Assembly: GCF_020740795.1 (NCBI RefSeq)
Contig: NC_067295.1
Location: 1,178,501-1,242,500 of the forward strand
Direction of reading: 5' to 3'
DNA length: 64,000 nt
Source of the DNA: Apus apus
Taxonomy: Eukaryota; Chordata; Aves; Apodiformes; Apodidae
Shown: piece after piece, positions 35,201 through 46,096 of the stretch
Position numbering within the stretch: position 1 is the first letter of the stretch
How the letters are laid out: each line of letters starts with the position of its first letter
Notes under the pieces: model-generated
Database searches by the model: none
What the model was told of the DNA's origin: nothing
Seen by the model: only the letters and a program-made list of their open reading frames with translations
Made by a program: the position numbers and the translations under genes

Positions 35201-38200
35201 ACCTGCACCGTGGCACAAAGGGCAGGAGGGGCACAATTACACAGCGCTGCAAACAGGATTATCTTAATGCAAAGGGAGATGTTCCAGCAAAAACTATTTC
35301 CATGTCCTCAAAAAAATTGAGTGCTTTACTAAGGTGATAATAATGAGTTTCAGGGCATACACATGATCTTCCCTGCTGTATAATCTGCCCATTTTGAACC
35401 TGGGTAGCTCTAGCAGCTCTATTACTGAAGTAAATTAACCCTAATTTAATTGCTTCTCCATAGCAGTCGTTTCAGTGCTCTAATCAATAAGTCACAGGGT
35501 TTTATGACTGCCCTGGGTGTCAATCATTGCAATCAGCAATAAAATGCTTTTCATTTTAAGAACACCTGAAACACCATGTAATTACCTTTGTATAAAATTT
35601 GCCAGCTTCACCAAGGCACTGCTGCAGCCCTCAGCATCCCCCTGCACCCAAAGCTTACTCACAGGGAAGAACATCACTTTATTTCCAACAACTGCCCCTC
35701 AGCTCTCCACTTGTCACTGTCCCAGCAAGTTACTGTTCACACACTAATGAAATCATGGGTTACAAGAGACACCCAGTTCCCAGAAATCCTCCAAGAAAGT
35801 AAGATCCAAGGTGCTGCTGAGAATGGGAGGATGTGACCTTGGTGTGTGGCATCACCACCAGCTCCTCACCCACCCACCACGGTGCCAAATGGCACCATGA
35901 CATGGTGAGACAAGGCAGGTGTTGCCCTGACAGCAGGGCAGGGGGGTACAGGGACCGGGCACGTCCCCGGTCCCACAGGCTGAGCCTCCCCCAGGAGCTG
36001 GCAGCACCAGCCAGACCTCTTGGGGCAGTGAGCTCATGGCTCAGGGGAAGCAGGTGGTCAGGGAGCTGGTGAGGGATGGGGGGCACCCAATCCTCAGGCC
36101 AGGGACCCAAGCCAGGCCAGCTACTGCTTTGGTAGCAAAGCTCCCTCGCTGGCCCTTCACAACTGACAATAGGTTTCTTCGATGCCATATCTAAAGTCAC
36201 CATCCCCGTTGCTCTGCTGTGCCACCCCAGGGGTGCCCGTGGTGACACTGCAGATCCCCTCTGCCCAGGGCTCCCTGGCCCCAGCTCCCCAGCAAGGTCC
36301 CACCAAGGAAACATGGCCAAGAAAAGGCTTTGAGTTCTCTGTTTGCCTTTGAGTCCTTTCCACCTGGCAAAGGATGCTCTGCCCACACCAGGGCACTGCA
36401 GGACATGACCTGTCTCCCCTTCTGCCCCCCCCCGTTCCCCACATTATCACCTCAGATGGTTGCTCAGTGCTGAGGTGCCGTGGCTGGAGCTGACACGGGT
36501 GGGGATGGGATTTAAGCCCTTGGAGCTGTCACTCACCTGCCAGACCCGGCGGGCAGAGGTCGAGGAGTCCCCTGGGCACTTACCCTGAAGTCAATTCCAA
36601 CTGTGGAAATGAAGCTGCCAGCGAGGAAAGCACCGTCCTTGAACCGCACCAGCAAGCAGGTCTTGCCAACCCCCGAGTCACCCACCAGCATCACCTGAGG
36701 GGCAGGGAGGGAGGGAAAGGGGCGTGAGACAGTGAGGTGGGAAGGGAGCCCCACCACAGCTCCATCCCAAAAACCCCATCCTGGGAGCAGGTGCAGATCC
36801 CCTGTTCTTGAGGGGGAAAAAGCACGTCCAAGAGCAACATCCTTGGACCCAAGGGAGAGAGAGGGGGGGACCCACAGAGCAATTATTCCCCACACCAGGT
36901 GGGGAGCACTGGCCAAACTTGAGACACCTTCTCTCAACCAGTACTTAGCAGATTCCCCCTCCTCAGGGGCACAAAAACCCCTCACAAACCAAGAGGTGCT
37001 GGCTCAGTGAGGTGGCATGTGACCCACCAGCTGCGGGGCTCCCACTGCCCCCCATGCACCCACGGAACACCCCACACCCACCACCCATGGGGCTTTCTGT
37101 GCTGGCACCACTGCCTGGGGGGGTTTCTGGGCACCAACACCAACACCAAGGGTTCTCTCTGAGAGCAAACTCCTTCAGCAGGACCCACACAGCCTCACAG
37201 CCACCCTCCCAGGCCTCAGAGGGTGCTGAGGGAGCAGCTCCCAGTGCCACCTGCCTCAGTTTCCCCACTCAGCGGTAGCTCGGGGTGCAGACAGGATAGG
37301 CACCCACTGTGCTCCCAAATGCAGCTCCCCAAAGCCTGTGCTCAAACCACAACCCCCTCAGCCCTCCTGACCCCCGGGGCCACCAACCTGGTGCCTTCCC
37401 ACTGTCTAGAAGCCCCCGACCACGCAGCCGAGCTGCGTGAGCAGCTGCAGAGGACGTGGCAGTGTCCCCTCTCCCACTGCCACCAGCCTCCCGTGAGCCA
37501 CCAGCCCGTGACTGAACTTAAACGGTTTTAAGAAGGCGCTGCCCTGGGTCACACGGCGCCCAGGCAGGAGCCACCAGCAGCAGCAAAGGCCACCACCTCG
37601 CTGTGGCTCAGCCTCCAGATCCAGCCACAGGGCTGCATCACCCCGGGGGCTCCATCGCCCTTGCCGGGTGTCTCACGGGAGCACCACACACCAAGCTCTG
37701 GCACAGGAGCCAGACAGCCCAGGGGTGGGTCGGTGCAAAACCAGGGGAAGGGGTTGGGGGGCGGCAGGGGCAGGAAAGTCATTTTTAGGTACATTTTTAG
37801 CCCCGAAGCTTCAGCTGGGGCTTGGAACAGCACCAGAGCCAGGCTCACGTTGAGGGCTCGCTGGTCAGGATTGGGCAATCCCTAAGGAAACCCCAGCCCA
37901 GGCAGGGAGAGATGAGCTCGAGGAGCCAAGGGCCAGCATGAACACGCAGGTGGCTCCATTTTGGGGAAGCTGTTGAACTGTTATCACACCTGCACCAGGA
38001 CCAACTGCTTACCAGAGCACCCAAATTCACCTCTTGAACACCCCTCACCTCCTCCACAGCCCAAACTTAACACCACGGTGGCCAGGCTGCTTTCCACCGG
38101 CACCGAGCTCTCCAGGGAGCGTGCCAGGGCTGGACCTGCCATGGCAAACACCATCTGCTCCAACCTCAGCTCCCTGCGCTGGGCTACAAAGGTGGGTGTT

Positions 38201-39001
38201 ACAAACACCCCGGCGGGTCGCACGGAGCCGCAGCCGCTGCCCAAATCTCCGAGCCAGCGCCCAGCTGGGCTGGCCTCAGGTGGCATGATGGAGAGGGGTG
38301 CAAACATCTGTGATCCTCCAAGCCCGAAACCGATGCAACGAGAAGAAATCATCTCAGCCCTTCAAAGAACACACAAGCTGAAGACATTTCAACAGCAGCC
38401 GGAGCTGACTCGGTGCCACTCGGGGAATATTCTCCCCCCCGACATCCCCGCCGTTTTTGCCTTGCTGAAGAGGAACCGGCAGGCTACAATAACTCATCTG
38501 AGCAGAAAAACCCTTTGTCATCACTTGCAAAAGTTCCCCGGGGGCAGCCCCGCTGCAGGGGGCTCCGCGGGGGCAGCCCCCAGCCCAGCCCGGCCCCGGG
38601 AGCCCCGGAGCGCGGCCGGAGCCCCGCACCGGGCAGCGGGAGCAGAGGAGGGGTGGGATGCCGGGACTGGGAAGGAGGGTGGGAAGGGGGAGAGAAATAG
38701 CGGCTCCTGGTCCCCGGGAACTTCTCCTGGGGGCTGCTGCCCCCAGCCCCGCACCCGACGGACCCCCGCACCACGCTCCCTCCCACCCCCGGCCCCGCAC
38801 CTTGAACGCAAGATCGTAGAACTCGCCGCTGCTGCTCAGCGAGGGTCTCCCGGGCGCCACGGTCCCGTTGCGGGGCAGCTCGGCGCCGGAGCCCCGTTGG
38901 GGGGCGGCGGGAGCGGGGCCGGGCCCCGGGGCGGCGGGGGGCAGCGCGGCAGAGGGTGCGGTGCCGCTGCCCTTACTGCGAGCCGCCTTCTTCCGCGACA
39001 T
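17107..39001 (-). CDS. RAB26: RAB26 complete coding sequence (nine exons, 258 aa)
   Basis: Join (minus): 39001-38801, 36694-36584, 20984-20943, 20438-20372, 19838-19786, 18211-18146, 17984-17928, 17535-17459, 17209-17107; total 777 nt, all introns GT-AG. RAB26 is a Rab GTPase of secretory granules and synaptic vesicles, linked in mammals to regulated secretion and presynaptic autophagy. Residues 1-67 are an Ala/Pro-rich N-terminal extension starting [11 protein letters not shown]. The P-loop GDSGVGKT is at 72-79, the switch I Thr at 98, WDTAGQ at 120-125, NKVD at 179-182 and ETSAK at 207-211. The chain ends GSGCCRS, with Cys255-Cys256 for geranylgeranylation. The N-terminus, [14 protein letters not shown] and RSMK...LHDYVK identify RAB26 and exclude its paralogue RAB37. 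Human RAB26 is 256 residues. The gene lies between SNHG19 and PKD1, as in mammals. Confidence 0.97.
17459..17535 (-). CDS. RAB26: RAB26 exon 8 (G5 motif)
   Basis: The exon is 77 nt and encodes [20 protein letters not shown] and on to AFTAIA plus two bases of Lys225. The guanine-base-contacting SAK loop is at residues 209-211. The donor is GTAAGT at 17458-17453 and the acceptor TTCCTGCAG. Residue 201 is Cys where human RAB26 has Tyr. Confidence 0.97.
17928..17984 (-). CDS. RAB26: RAB26 exon 7
   Basis: The exon is 57 nt, phase 0 at both ends, and encodes [19 protein letters not shown]. Its first two residues complete the NKVD guanine-specificity motif. The donor is GTATGT and the acceptor TTGGCAG. 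Confidence 0.97.
18146..18211 (-). CDS. RAB26: RAB26 exon 6
   Basis: The exon is 66 nt, phase 0, and encodes [20 protein letters not shown] plus NK. It carries helix alpha3, strand beta5 and the Asn-Lys of G4. The donor is GTGAGC and the acceptor CCATCCAG. Confidence 0.97.
18250..18276. repeat. Short GGGGGAGGACA tandem
   Basis: Two adjacent 11-bp copies in RAB26 intron 5, next to exon 6. Confidence 0.6.
19786..19838 (-). CDS. RAB26: RAB26 exon 5
   Basis: The exon is 53 nt. It completes Ala141 and encodes [17 protein letters not shown], the Rab-family strand beta4 and following loop. The donor is GTACGG and the acceptor CTCCTCAG. Confidence 0.97.
19980..20048 (-). mobile_element. CR1 LINE fragment
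   Basis: The plus strand reads CTTGTAGTGAGGAGCCCAAA and then ACTGAACCCAGGATTTGAGG. This matches the complement of the CR1 region upstream of its 3' end, so the element lies on the minus strand in RAB26 intron 4. Confidence 0.75.
20054..20245 (-). mobile_element. CR1 LINE 3'-end fragment
   Basis: Reading the minus strand toward lower coordinates, the fragment contains the CR1 CATCCCTGGAAGTGTTCAAG region, TCCCTTCCAACCCAAACCAG and a degenerate ATTCTATG-type tail. It abuts another CR1 piece at 19980-20048, so two insertions are adjacent or nested. Confidence 0.88.
20372..20438 (-). CDS. RAB26: RAB26 exon 4 (G3 / switch II)
   Basis: The exon is 67 nt and encodes [20 protein letters not shown], then AH plus one base. 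It holds the DTAGQ motif with catalytic Gln125 and the whole of switch II. The donor is GTAAGC and the acceptor CCTTCCAG. Confidence 0.97.
20943..20984 (-). CDS. RAB26: RAB26 exon 3
   Basis: This 42-nt micro-sized exon encodes [14 protein letters not shown], the interswitch beta2-beta3 hairpin. Phase is 0 at both ends. The donor is GTATGT and the acceptor CTTTCAG. The peptide is closer to RAB26 ([13 protein letters not shown]) than to RAB37. Confidence 0.97.
21417..21443. repeat. Poly(T) run with one G
   Basis: A 12-T block, one G and a further 14-T block, in RAB26 intron 2. It may be the tail of an old retrocopy, but no body was recognised. Confidence 0.85.
22266..22360. promoter_or_regulatory. 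Candidate homeodomain-site cluster
   Basis: Three TAATTA/TAATTAAA cores at about 22268, 22305 and 22351 lie within 95 bp inside GC-rich intron sequence. This is a motif observation only; conservation was not tested. Confidence 0.35.
23537..23607. promoter_or_regulatory. Candidate homeodomain-site cluster
   Basis: In 71 bp the sequence contains ATTAACTCATTAATTAAAG, TTAACAATTAAAC, GATTAACTTG and CCAATTAATCTG, five or more TAAT/ATTA cores. It is AT-rich within a GC-rich intron. Confidence 0.4.
26359..26383. repeat. Poly(A) run with one G
   Basis: A14, one G, then A10, in RAB26 intron 2. Flanks show no recognisable element. Confidence 0.85.
29871..29982. promoter_or_regulatory. AT-rich island (possible conserved element)
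   Basis: Around 110 bp with CTAATAAATATG, AAATTATGTCAAATG, CATTAAATATTC and ATTTAAATG, surrounded by GC-rich sequence. The function is unknown. Confidence 0.3.
34380..34622. promoter_or_regulatory. AT-rich island with POU octamer and TAAT sites (enhancer candidate)
   Basis: The core at 34536-34622 contains CCATTAG, CTAATG, GATTAATTTTAAATGG, an exact POU octamer ATTTGCAT at 34581-34588, CATAATCCATTATCC and other homeodomain-type cores. The density of developmental factor sites in a GC-rich intron is typical of conserved non-coding elements, but conservation cannot be shown from one sequence. Confidence 0.45.
35320..35560. promoter_or_regulatory. AT-rich island with TAAT sites (enhancer candidate)
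   Basis: Contains GGTGATAATAATGAG, TAAATTAACCCTAATTTAAT, CTCTAATCAATAAGTC and TTTTATGACTG. It is the second dense TAAT/ATTA cluster within 1 kb of the POU-octamer island. Confidence 0.35.
36584..36694 (-). CDS. RAB26: RAB26 exon 2 (P-loop and switch I)
   Basis: The exon is 111 nt, phase 0, and encodes [20 protein letters not shown], then [17 protein letters not shown]. It carries the phosphate-binding loop and the effector Thr98. The donor is GTAAGT and the acceptor [21 protein letters not shown] is the RAB26 form; RAB37 has VMLLGDTGVGKTCFL. Confidence 0.98.
36695..38800 (-). other. RAB26: RAB26 intron 1
   Basis: A 2.1 kb intron between the N-terminal extension exon and the P-loop exon. I see no exon, RNA gene or transposable element in it. 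The last 350 bp toward exon 1 are CpG-rich. Confidence 0.75.
38801..39001 (-). CDS. RAB26: RAB26 exon 1 (N-terminal extension)
   Basis: The exon is 201 nt, 67 codons, from the ATG at 39001 to donor AAG|GTGCGG. The peptide begins [17 protein letters not shown], continues through an Ala/Pro/Gly-rich low-complexity segment and ends [17 protein letters not shown]. Both ends match human RAB26 (MSRKKTPKSKG; GRPSLGGG.DFYDVAFK), which fixes the start. The extension precedes the GTPase fold and is characteristic of this Rab. Confidence 0.96.
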
Positions 39002-39260
39002 ATCGCGACCGGTGCCGCGGCACCGCGCCGGGACTGGGGGGGGCACGGGCAGTACCGGCCGCCACCGCCTCCCGGGGCCCGGCCCGGCCCCCCCGCCAAT
39101 GGCAGCGCCGCGGGGGCGGGCGGGGGGGGCGGACCCAGCGAGCCGGGCCCGAGCGCTCCGCCCCAGCCCGCGGAACCGCACCGGGAGCCGCGGGGCGAGC
39201 CGGGGGGGCCACCGGGCCGCCAGGGGGGCTGCGGCACGTGCGGGGAGGGGATGCAGATGC
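39002..39260 (-). promoter_or_regulatory. RAB26: RAB26 CpG-island promoter
   Basis: A CpG-dense stretch lies directly upstream of the RAB26 ATG. It contains a CCAAT box (39096-39100, plus strand) and GC boxes (GGGGGCGGGCGGGG around 39112-39126). No TATA box was seen. The exact start site is not determinable. Confidence 0.65.
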
Positions 39261-42200
39261 CGGGGGGGTTGCACACGCGGGGGCGGGGGTTTGCACACGC
39301 AAACGGAGCTGTTGGGGTGTGTGTGTGTTGCACACGCGGAGGGAGCAGCGCTGAGGGGGCTCACACCCACCCACGGGGGCATTTGTCCCCCGGGAGCAGC
39401 GTGGGGTGCCCCAAGCCGTGCCCCCAGCAGCTGGGGTTCCCCCTGCGCCGGGTTTGCCGCAGTCCAGGGGTTCGCTGGTGGCAGACACGGCCCCTCTGCC
39501 CGGCAGCGTCCCTGCGAGGGGCCGGGGGTGAGGCCGGGGGGTGGATCCAGCCCGGGGTGCTCTGGTTTTTCCAAGAGGGAAGCTGGCGTTGTCCCCAGCC
39601 GGTCTCAGCAACTGGTTTCAGCGAGCAACACTTGGCATCTTTCTTTCCCGCTGCGAATGAAGTGTCACCTGAGGCATTTGCGACTCTCTCGACTGAAATA
39701 AATGTCTTTAGCTGTGTGACATATTTCCAGTGGCACGGCCTCATCCTGACTGGAAAAGGAGGCTTGAACAGTCGCATGGAAGCAGGAGGGGAAGATAAAT
39801 TGCTCTGGTGAGGAGCCAGGCAGGCACACAATGAGGATGTAAATAAGAAACGGGGTTTGCACAGGAGGGAGGGGATGGGCAGTGCTGGGCTCAGGCAGCC
39901 CTGCGAGCCCGGGGCCAGTGCCAGAGCTCAGGTACCAGCCATGGGGAAACTGAGGGGTTGCTCTCACTGTGGGCATGGAGAAACTTTTCGCTTTGCTGCC
40001 CTGCGAATGTTTAAATCTACAATTAATCCCTGTTCAAGGGCCTTAAAATACTCTGGCATGAGGAGGAGGAGGGAGCTGGCAGCAGAGCTCTGATGGTTTT
40101 GGCCAGGGACAAGGGAGATGAGCCAGGTCAGGAGCTCCTGTGCATGGCTCCTGGGAGAGATGCCCCTTCTGCCACCTCAAATCTCAGCCACAGCCATTGT
40201 AGACCCCAGGGAACACCAGGGAGCTCAGGGTTCACAGCACTCCTCTGACACAGCTGAGGCCAGAGGAAAAGCTGTCACGGTGGAGGCTTTCCCCCCTGGC
40301 TCCCCGTCACACTCTCTTCATTCTCACTATCTAGCCAGGAGATGGAGGACCTGACTTGTCAGAGCAGACTCAATGCCAGGGTTTTGTGCTATAATCTGAT
40401 TTTCTGGGACAGCTGCAGTCAATAGAGGCCTCGGCCTCAGAGCAAAGTGCTATGCTGGAGCTGTCTGTGGGTCTGTAGGGTTTTAGCTGATCCCTGACCA
40501 TGGTGGAGCTTTTCCTAGGTGCTACCTGCCTGGAGGAAGGGGGTACACACACACACCCCCTCCCCCCCAACCCTGTTAGAGCTGATGCACAGAGACCTTT
40601 CTCCTCTTTCATCTGCAGTAGATGATGATGGAAACCTCCGTCACCAGCCTCGTGCTGAGGAGCAAACAAAGCCAGCTGCTTATCAGCTCGCATCAGGGCA
40701 ACGCCAGAGGAGGATGGCCCCTTGTCACGGGCAGCTGCAGGAAGTGTGCCTGGTTAATTCTGCCTTTACCAAAGGTCGTGTGCTCCAGCACCAGCAGAGG
40801 AGCTGGTCCCCACTGCTCCTGGGGCCCCCAGACTCAGCCTGGTGCCGCATGGGAGCTCAGAGCGCCGGGTCCACCAGTGCCGCAGGGAGAAGCATCCTCA
40901 GCAAGTTTCTTGTAGCAAACGTGTGCACAGAGACACGGTCTGCTCAGAAATTGGAGTCACGCCTGGAGCTGTTGCTCCTCATGTAGTTACAGGAACTAAT
41001 CAGATAACTGCAGCTGAACTATATTTACTAAAAATAGATTAATGGCACGACAGACGCCTGAAGATATGGTGTGCCCTGGGGAAGCAGGACTGCGGTACCT
41101 GGCAAGGCTCTGAGCAGGGCTGGCCATGACAGCAGCTGTCTGTTACTCTGATATACCTACATATAAGTAGATTTGTTTTTAAGGCAGAAAATCAACTCGT
41201 TCCCACCAGGGCTTTCAGTCCAAGTGGGCTGTTGTACTGCAGCACATGGGGGACTGTGAATGCAAGCATGAAGAGGCTGCTGGTGCCAGCAGCTCCTGCC
41301 CGTGCTGAGGGCCAAGCAGCAGCCCCGGGCCCACAGGGGATGGCACCTGCCCTTGGCTCGGCCATCCCCACCCAGAGACAGAGGGATGGAGACAGAGCAA
41401 TTCCCATCAGAGACACTATCAGCAGCCTTGGAAGATAGTAATCTTCTTCACCTGGTGGCTGCAGGAAAAGGAGTGCAGGCTTGTTCCGTGTGTTGCTGGT
41501 AACAAACTTGGCTGGCCTCTGCTGTCACCTACTGCAGAGACAACAGCCAAGATTAAGGGGACTTTTCTCCTAAACACATGTGAACCTACCACCTCTTCCC
41601 ACTCTCTATTCTGCTACAGGTCCTTTGCCAAGGGCACACACAGCTCCAACTCCAAAATCCTAGAGATGTTGTGGAAAAAGGACCTGACGTCAGTGGCCAA
41701 CACCTGGATGGGAGGTGAGGGAGGGCAGCCAGGGACAAAGGTGACACCCTGCTCACAGGGCTGGGCAAAATTTGGAGAGCTCACTTTTATGGTGCACGTG
41801 AGCAGGCATCCCCTGGGCTGTCACACAGAGGAGTCAGCCCTGCTTCAGTGAGCATCTCCCTGTGGAGCAGAGAGTGTGCAGGGGAGCAGTGAGGCAGAGG
41901 GAGCACATGCAGGAGTGTGCACAGGGATTGTGCACAGGACTGTGCACAGGGCACAGGAGTGGATCCCAGCACACTGCCACACTTGGCACGTGAGGACTTT
42001 CTCTCTGCAGCCTCGGGAAGGGCCCAGCCCACGCAGTGCTGAGCAGGCACTGTTCCTTCCCTTGCCATGCATTGTTCTTCCCTCCCCACTGCTCACTTAC
42101 CTTTGAACACTTCAATCTTGTTGCCTTTGTCAGTGTCGCTGGCTTTTAATTGAAATTCCTCAGACTTCTCATCAGCAGAGCCCATCAGTTATTTTTGTGT

Positions 42201-45200
42201 AGGAAGCAATTGTTTTGCAGCTGTGAAAGTTAAACTCCAGCATTTTGCTTTTGTCTCTTCCCTTTCTTATTTCACCCAGTCAAGCCTTACATTGCAACCT
42301 GCCTTCCTTGGTCTGGTTAGTTCATTTGATGTCTGTCCTGTGCCTGGTCTCCTGTTTCCAACTTGGGCTCCTCTGCTCCATCTTGAGGGGCAGCTCCCAC
42401 CTGTGGCTCCCTCCAGCCTCCTGCATCACCATCATTTTCCCTGCAAAGCACCCAAAGCTCTGGAGAGCCCAGCCTGTTTCTAAGTCGTTGCTTCTTGGCA
42501 TTCGAATCCATCATTTAATCGCAAAGCGACTCCCGTTGAATGCCCCACATGGCAGGATTGTTCAGCAGTGCCACAGGGCTCTGAGCTCCCTTTGATGCCA
42601 GTGGGACTGCAGGAGATTTGGGGGTCTGGAAGGTGCAGCCCTCCATCACACAGAGCAGCTCTGGTACACTGCAAACCTGCCCTGCAACCAGGCTGGCACT
42701 TTCAGCCATTGCAGAAGTTGCTGCTTTTGGAGCAATTGATGGTAACAGCAGCAACCAGCTCCCCACAGGGGTTTGCAAATCAGGGTGCTGGCTGGAGACT
42801 GTTATTTCAGCACATGCAGCCCAGGGACAAAGCCTGAGCACTCCCTCACCCACCAAACTGCCACCATTAGTCTCTGCTCCCTCTCCAAAAGGCAAAGTCA
42901 AGTGAAGAAAACATCTTTCCCCCGCACTCTGCAACTCCTGGCAATGTTCAAGAGGAGGAACCACACCAGCAACTAAAGCACCCCCCAAACCACTGCTAAG
43001 ACATCACTTTCATGGGTGTCAGGAGGACAGGACAGGGTCCCTGTCCCCAGGGGCAGCCCTGCAGATCTGAGTCCTTTCCCCTGTTCTAGAGCCTGGCATT
43101 GTGCTGTGGAGGCATCTCAGTCACCTCCTCCAGAGCAGAGCAAGAGCCCTTTGCAGTAATAGGCTGGCTGTCCTGGACTCAAACTGGCAGATGAGATGTG
43201 GGGCCCAGCTCCTCCCTCTGCCTGGCTCCATGGCTGGCACCCTGGGATTGCCCATGGCACAGCACGGCACGAGGAGCTGGCAGCAGTGGCCGGGCTGAGC
43301 AGGGTACAGTGCAGCTGCAAAATGAGCCAAACCCCAGCAAACTCAGGGACCCCCCTTTCCCCGAAGGGTTTTGCTCCCTGCAGGGCAGCATCCCACATCC
43401 CTGCCAGCAGTGTGCTGGGACACGGGCCCTGCCTGGCACCTCTTCAGGCCCTGGCATTTCCCCATGGGCATCCCCAGGGAACCACAGTGCTGCACTGAGC
43501 CCCCCGCTGTCCACTCCTGTGCACAAAAGGGTGATTGTGCCAGATCCTAATGAGCCTGCACTGGGCTCAGGCCAGGAAATTAATTTTCCTTGTGCAAAGA
43601 CCAAAAGACGCCAAGGCTTCAGCCACTGGAGGCCTGAGTGCAGGGAAGTCCCCAGCTCCAGCAGTCGCTCACAGGAGCTTCCAAACGTGATGAGGAGTTG
43701 GATATCCAAAGGGCCTTTGAAATGTGTCCTGCTGAGATGGAGGGAGGGCCAAGCAACAAATGCTCAGCCTCACAAATATGAGATATTTTCAGGCTATTTG
43801 ATATATTTTAAATGCTCTTCAGACATGCCTAAGCAGCACCAAATATTTTACAAATATAACATCTCAGCTTAAGACCATCCACAGTATTTTGTAGCCATAT
43901 ACTGCCACATCCTGAGATGGGCAAGGGTTAGAGCATGGTTATGGTTTCAAAAGCAAGTGTATAAACATTCCAGGGTGTGTCCGTTATTCAGGCACGCTCA
44001 GTTGTCTCTGTCCCAGAGATGTTCACACCAGTCAGACCATGAGCATGAGCCCAGCTGGTGGCCCTCAGCATGGCTGCTTCCCAGGGCAGAGCCACCATGG
44101 CAGAGCCCAAGGAGCTTGAGCAGATAAACCCCCCAGCCTTGTGTCTCTGGAAGGGGTGAGCTCAGCACCGCAGAGCTGCAGAGCCACAGAGCTGCAGAAC
44201 CACAGAGCTGCAGGCCAGCCCCAGCACCAGGACGCCTGTGGAGCTCTGGGGCCCTGTGAAATGCTAAGCAGCAGCAATGGGTGACCATGGAAATGGGCAG
44301 CTGCTCATAAAGCTGCTGCCCAGAGAATAACTCAACTGCTAAGAGCCAGGCTGGGAAGCAGCTTCTGCTGGAGTAGGTCCCTGCATTGCTGCCCGTGCTG
44401 GGCTCACCAGGACCTTCCCCGTGGCAGCATGTGCTGGTCCCTTGCTGGACAGTGGGTCCTGCTCCGTGGGAAAAGCAAATCCACCTCCTGGGAAAGCTGT
44501 GGGTGCTGGGGAGCAGCAGGGCCCCTTGCTGGCTGTTGCAGAGCTGGTGGATGAGGAACTGAGCCCTGGCTGTCCGGGGGGGATGCCGGTCCCTGCCCGT
44601 GGTGTGTTGTTCATCCATCCCTCACAGCCAGAGGGTGACAGAGCCCTGGCTGGAGCCGTGCGGCGCCAGGCGGTGCGGGGCAGCCTGAGGAGCAGTGGCT
44701 GCTGCTTCTCTGCCCGTCTCCGACACACCTGCAGCAGCGTCCGCGGGCTGAGCTGTCAGCAAGTGGCGCTGCTCCAGGTAATTAATCATCCAGACGATGA
44801 AGATGCAGCTTAGAGTTCTAGTGGTGTTTGTTAACGCTTTCCAAGGAAGGCTGAACATTTCCTCTCAGCAAAACTCTACTAAGTTGAGGCAATTACCTTT
44901 TTCTTCACAATGCCAACTCGCAAGCAGCACAGCCAGCCCCGAGCCCGATGGCTCCAGGCACCCTGAGCTCTGAAACACAACCAGCTGCAACAGACCTGCT
45001 CAGGCAGCCTCCTCTTGCCTCCCCTTTTTTGGTGATTTTACAATTTCCTGGTCTGCTTAACTGTGTTTCTTCTTTATTGCTGGAAACATCATCTTCCCCA
45101 GTGGAGCTAAGGGTTGTCCCAGCCCTGCAAATATTTCCTCTGCAAGTAATTTGCTTTGTGTTTTGGTTGTTCTCCTGTGATCAGAGGGACTAGTGGCCTC

Positions 45201-45863
45201 TGAGCAGCCGAGCACACATGGGAGCGAGTCAGGGCCACACGCAACCAGCTACAGCCAATTCCCAGCCAAAAAACTGCTGGCAAGCAAATTTTCCAAGCTG
45301 GCTTCTCAAAAGCGGGTGTGTTGTGGTGTGACAGACCCTGCCTCACTGGTGGTTCTGGGAACACCCTCCCACCCCTGCTGGGTGCTAGTACCCCAGGTTT
45401 TACCAAGCTAGGTGGAAGGAGCCTTACACTCAGCCCATCCTAAAGGTTTTGAACACACATTTCTGCCCCTGTGCCTCTCACCAGCTGCTGCAGCTTCATC
45501 AGAGTGTTCACTGCATTCAGCTTTTGAGGTGCAAACGGTCGCAGGGGCCTCTTTGCAGCAGGAAAAATTTGGGCCTTCACCCCCTTTCATCAACAGTCTC
45601 TGCAGTGGAAACAGGACCCAAGCTTGTTCCCAGGCAATGCTTCTCCTCCCCCTGGCACAGGGCAGGGTGATGCCACGGCGGGGGATGCAAGGTGAGGGAG
45701 AAGGGGGGTGGCGTCCTCAACCCCCCGCAAGGGAAAAAACCAGCACCTCTGGCCTCTCCCCGACTTTTTACCCATCTAAAAACCCAGGATGACTTCAACT
45801 CTCCTCAAAGCGAGACGCCAACTCCAGCACTGCAGTGCCTCCTGACGGCGCTGCGACATCAGC

Positions 45864-45877
45864 ATTGCCATAGCAAC
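45864..45877 (+). promoter_or_regulatory. RFX X-box-like element
   Basis: ATTGCC AT AGCAAC fits the RFX consensus GTNRCC(N0-3)RGYAAC with one mismatch in the left half and a perfect right half. RFX factors drive many ciliary genes. Confidence 0.45.
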
Positions 45878-45930
45878 GGGCCCGGAGCACCCGCGATTCG
45901 GGGGGATCGCGCTGCGGCTGCCCCGTCCCA

Positions 45931-46096
45931 CCCGGGAGCTGGGACCACCCCCTGCCCGGAGCTGGGACCCTCCCCACCCGGGAGCTGGGACCACCCCCTG
46001 CCCGGAGCTGGGACCCTCCCCACCCGGGAGCTGGGACCACCCCCTGCCCGGAGCTGGGACCCTCCCCACCCGGGAGCTGGGACCACCCCCTGCCCG
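45931..46096. repeat. 46-bp minisatellite (about 3.6 copies)
   Basis: The unit consists of two related halves, each with GGAGCTGGGACC followed by CACCCCCTGCCC or CTCCCCACCC. The pattern repeats between 45931 and 46096 almost without change, inside the orphan CpG island. Confidence 0.92.

Larger units (their letters stand above)
20985..36583 (-). other. RAB26: RAB26 intron 2 (15.6 kb)
   Basis: This is the largest intron of the gene, between the switch I exon and the interswitch exon. I found no coding exon or RNA gene here. It is GC-rich overall, with a few AT-rich islands (22.26-22.36, 23.54-23.61, 29.87-29.98, 34.38-34.62 and 35.32-35.56 kb) full of TAAT-type sites, listed below as candidate regulatory elements. 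Homopolymer runs are at 21.4 and 26.4 kb. Confidence 0.7.

Noticed and set aside
17107-39001. RAB37 instead of RAB26
   Set aside because: The MSRKK N-terminus, [16 protein letters not shown]-loop region, [10 protein letters not shown] hairpin, RSMK...LHDYVK tail and the SNHG19/PKD1 neighbourhood all fit RAB26. RAB37 has a different N-terminus and GDTGVGKTCF.
37961-39811. 616-codon plus-strand open frame across the RAB26 promoter and exon 1
   Set aside because: Stop-poor frame caused by very high GC content. The peptide is low-complexity Pro/Gly/Ala/Arg, and the strand opposite carries the verified RAB26 exon 1.
40619-40665. C/D-snoRNA-like GATGATGATGG ... CTGA pair
   Set aside because: No terminal stem, no guide complementarity recognised, too short, and not in a known intron.
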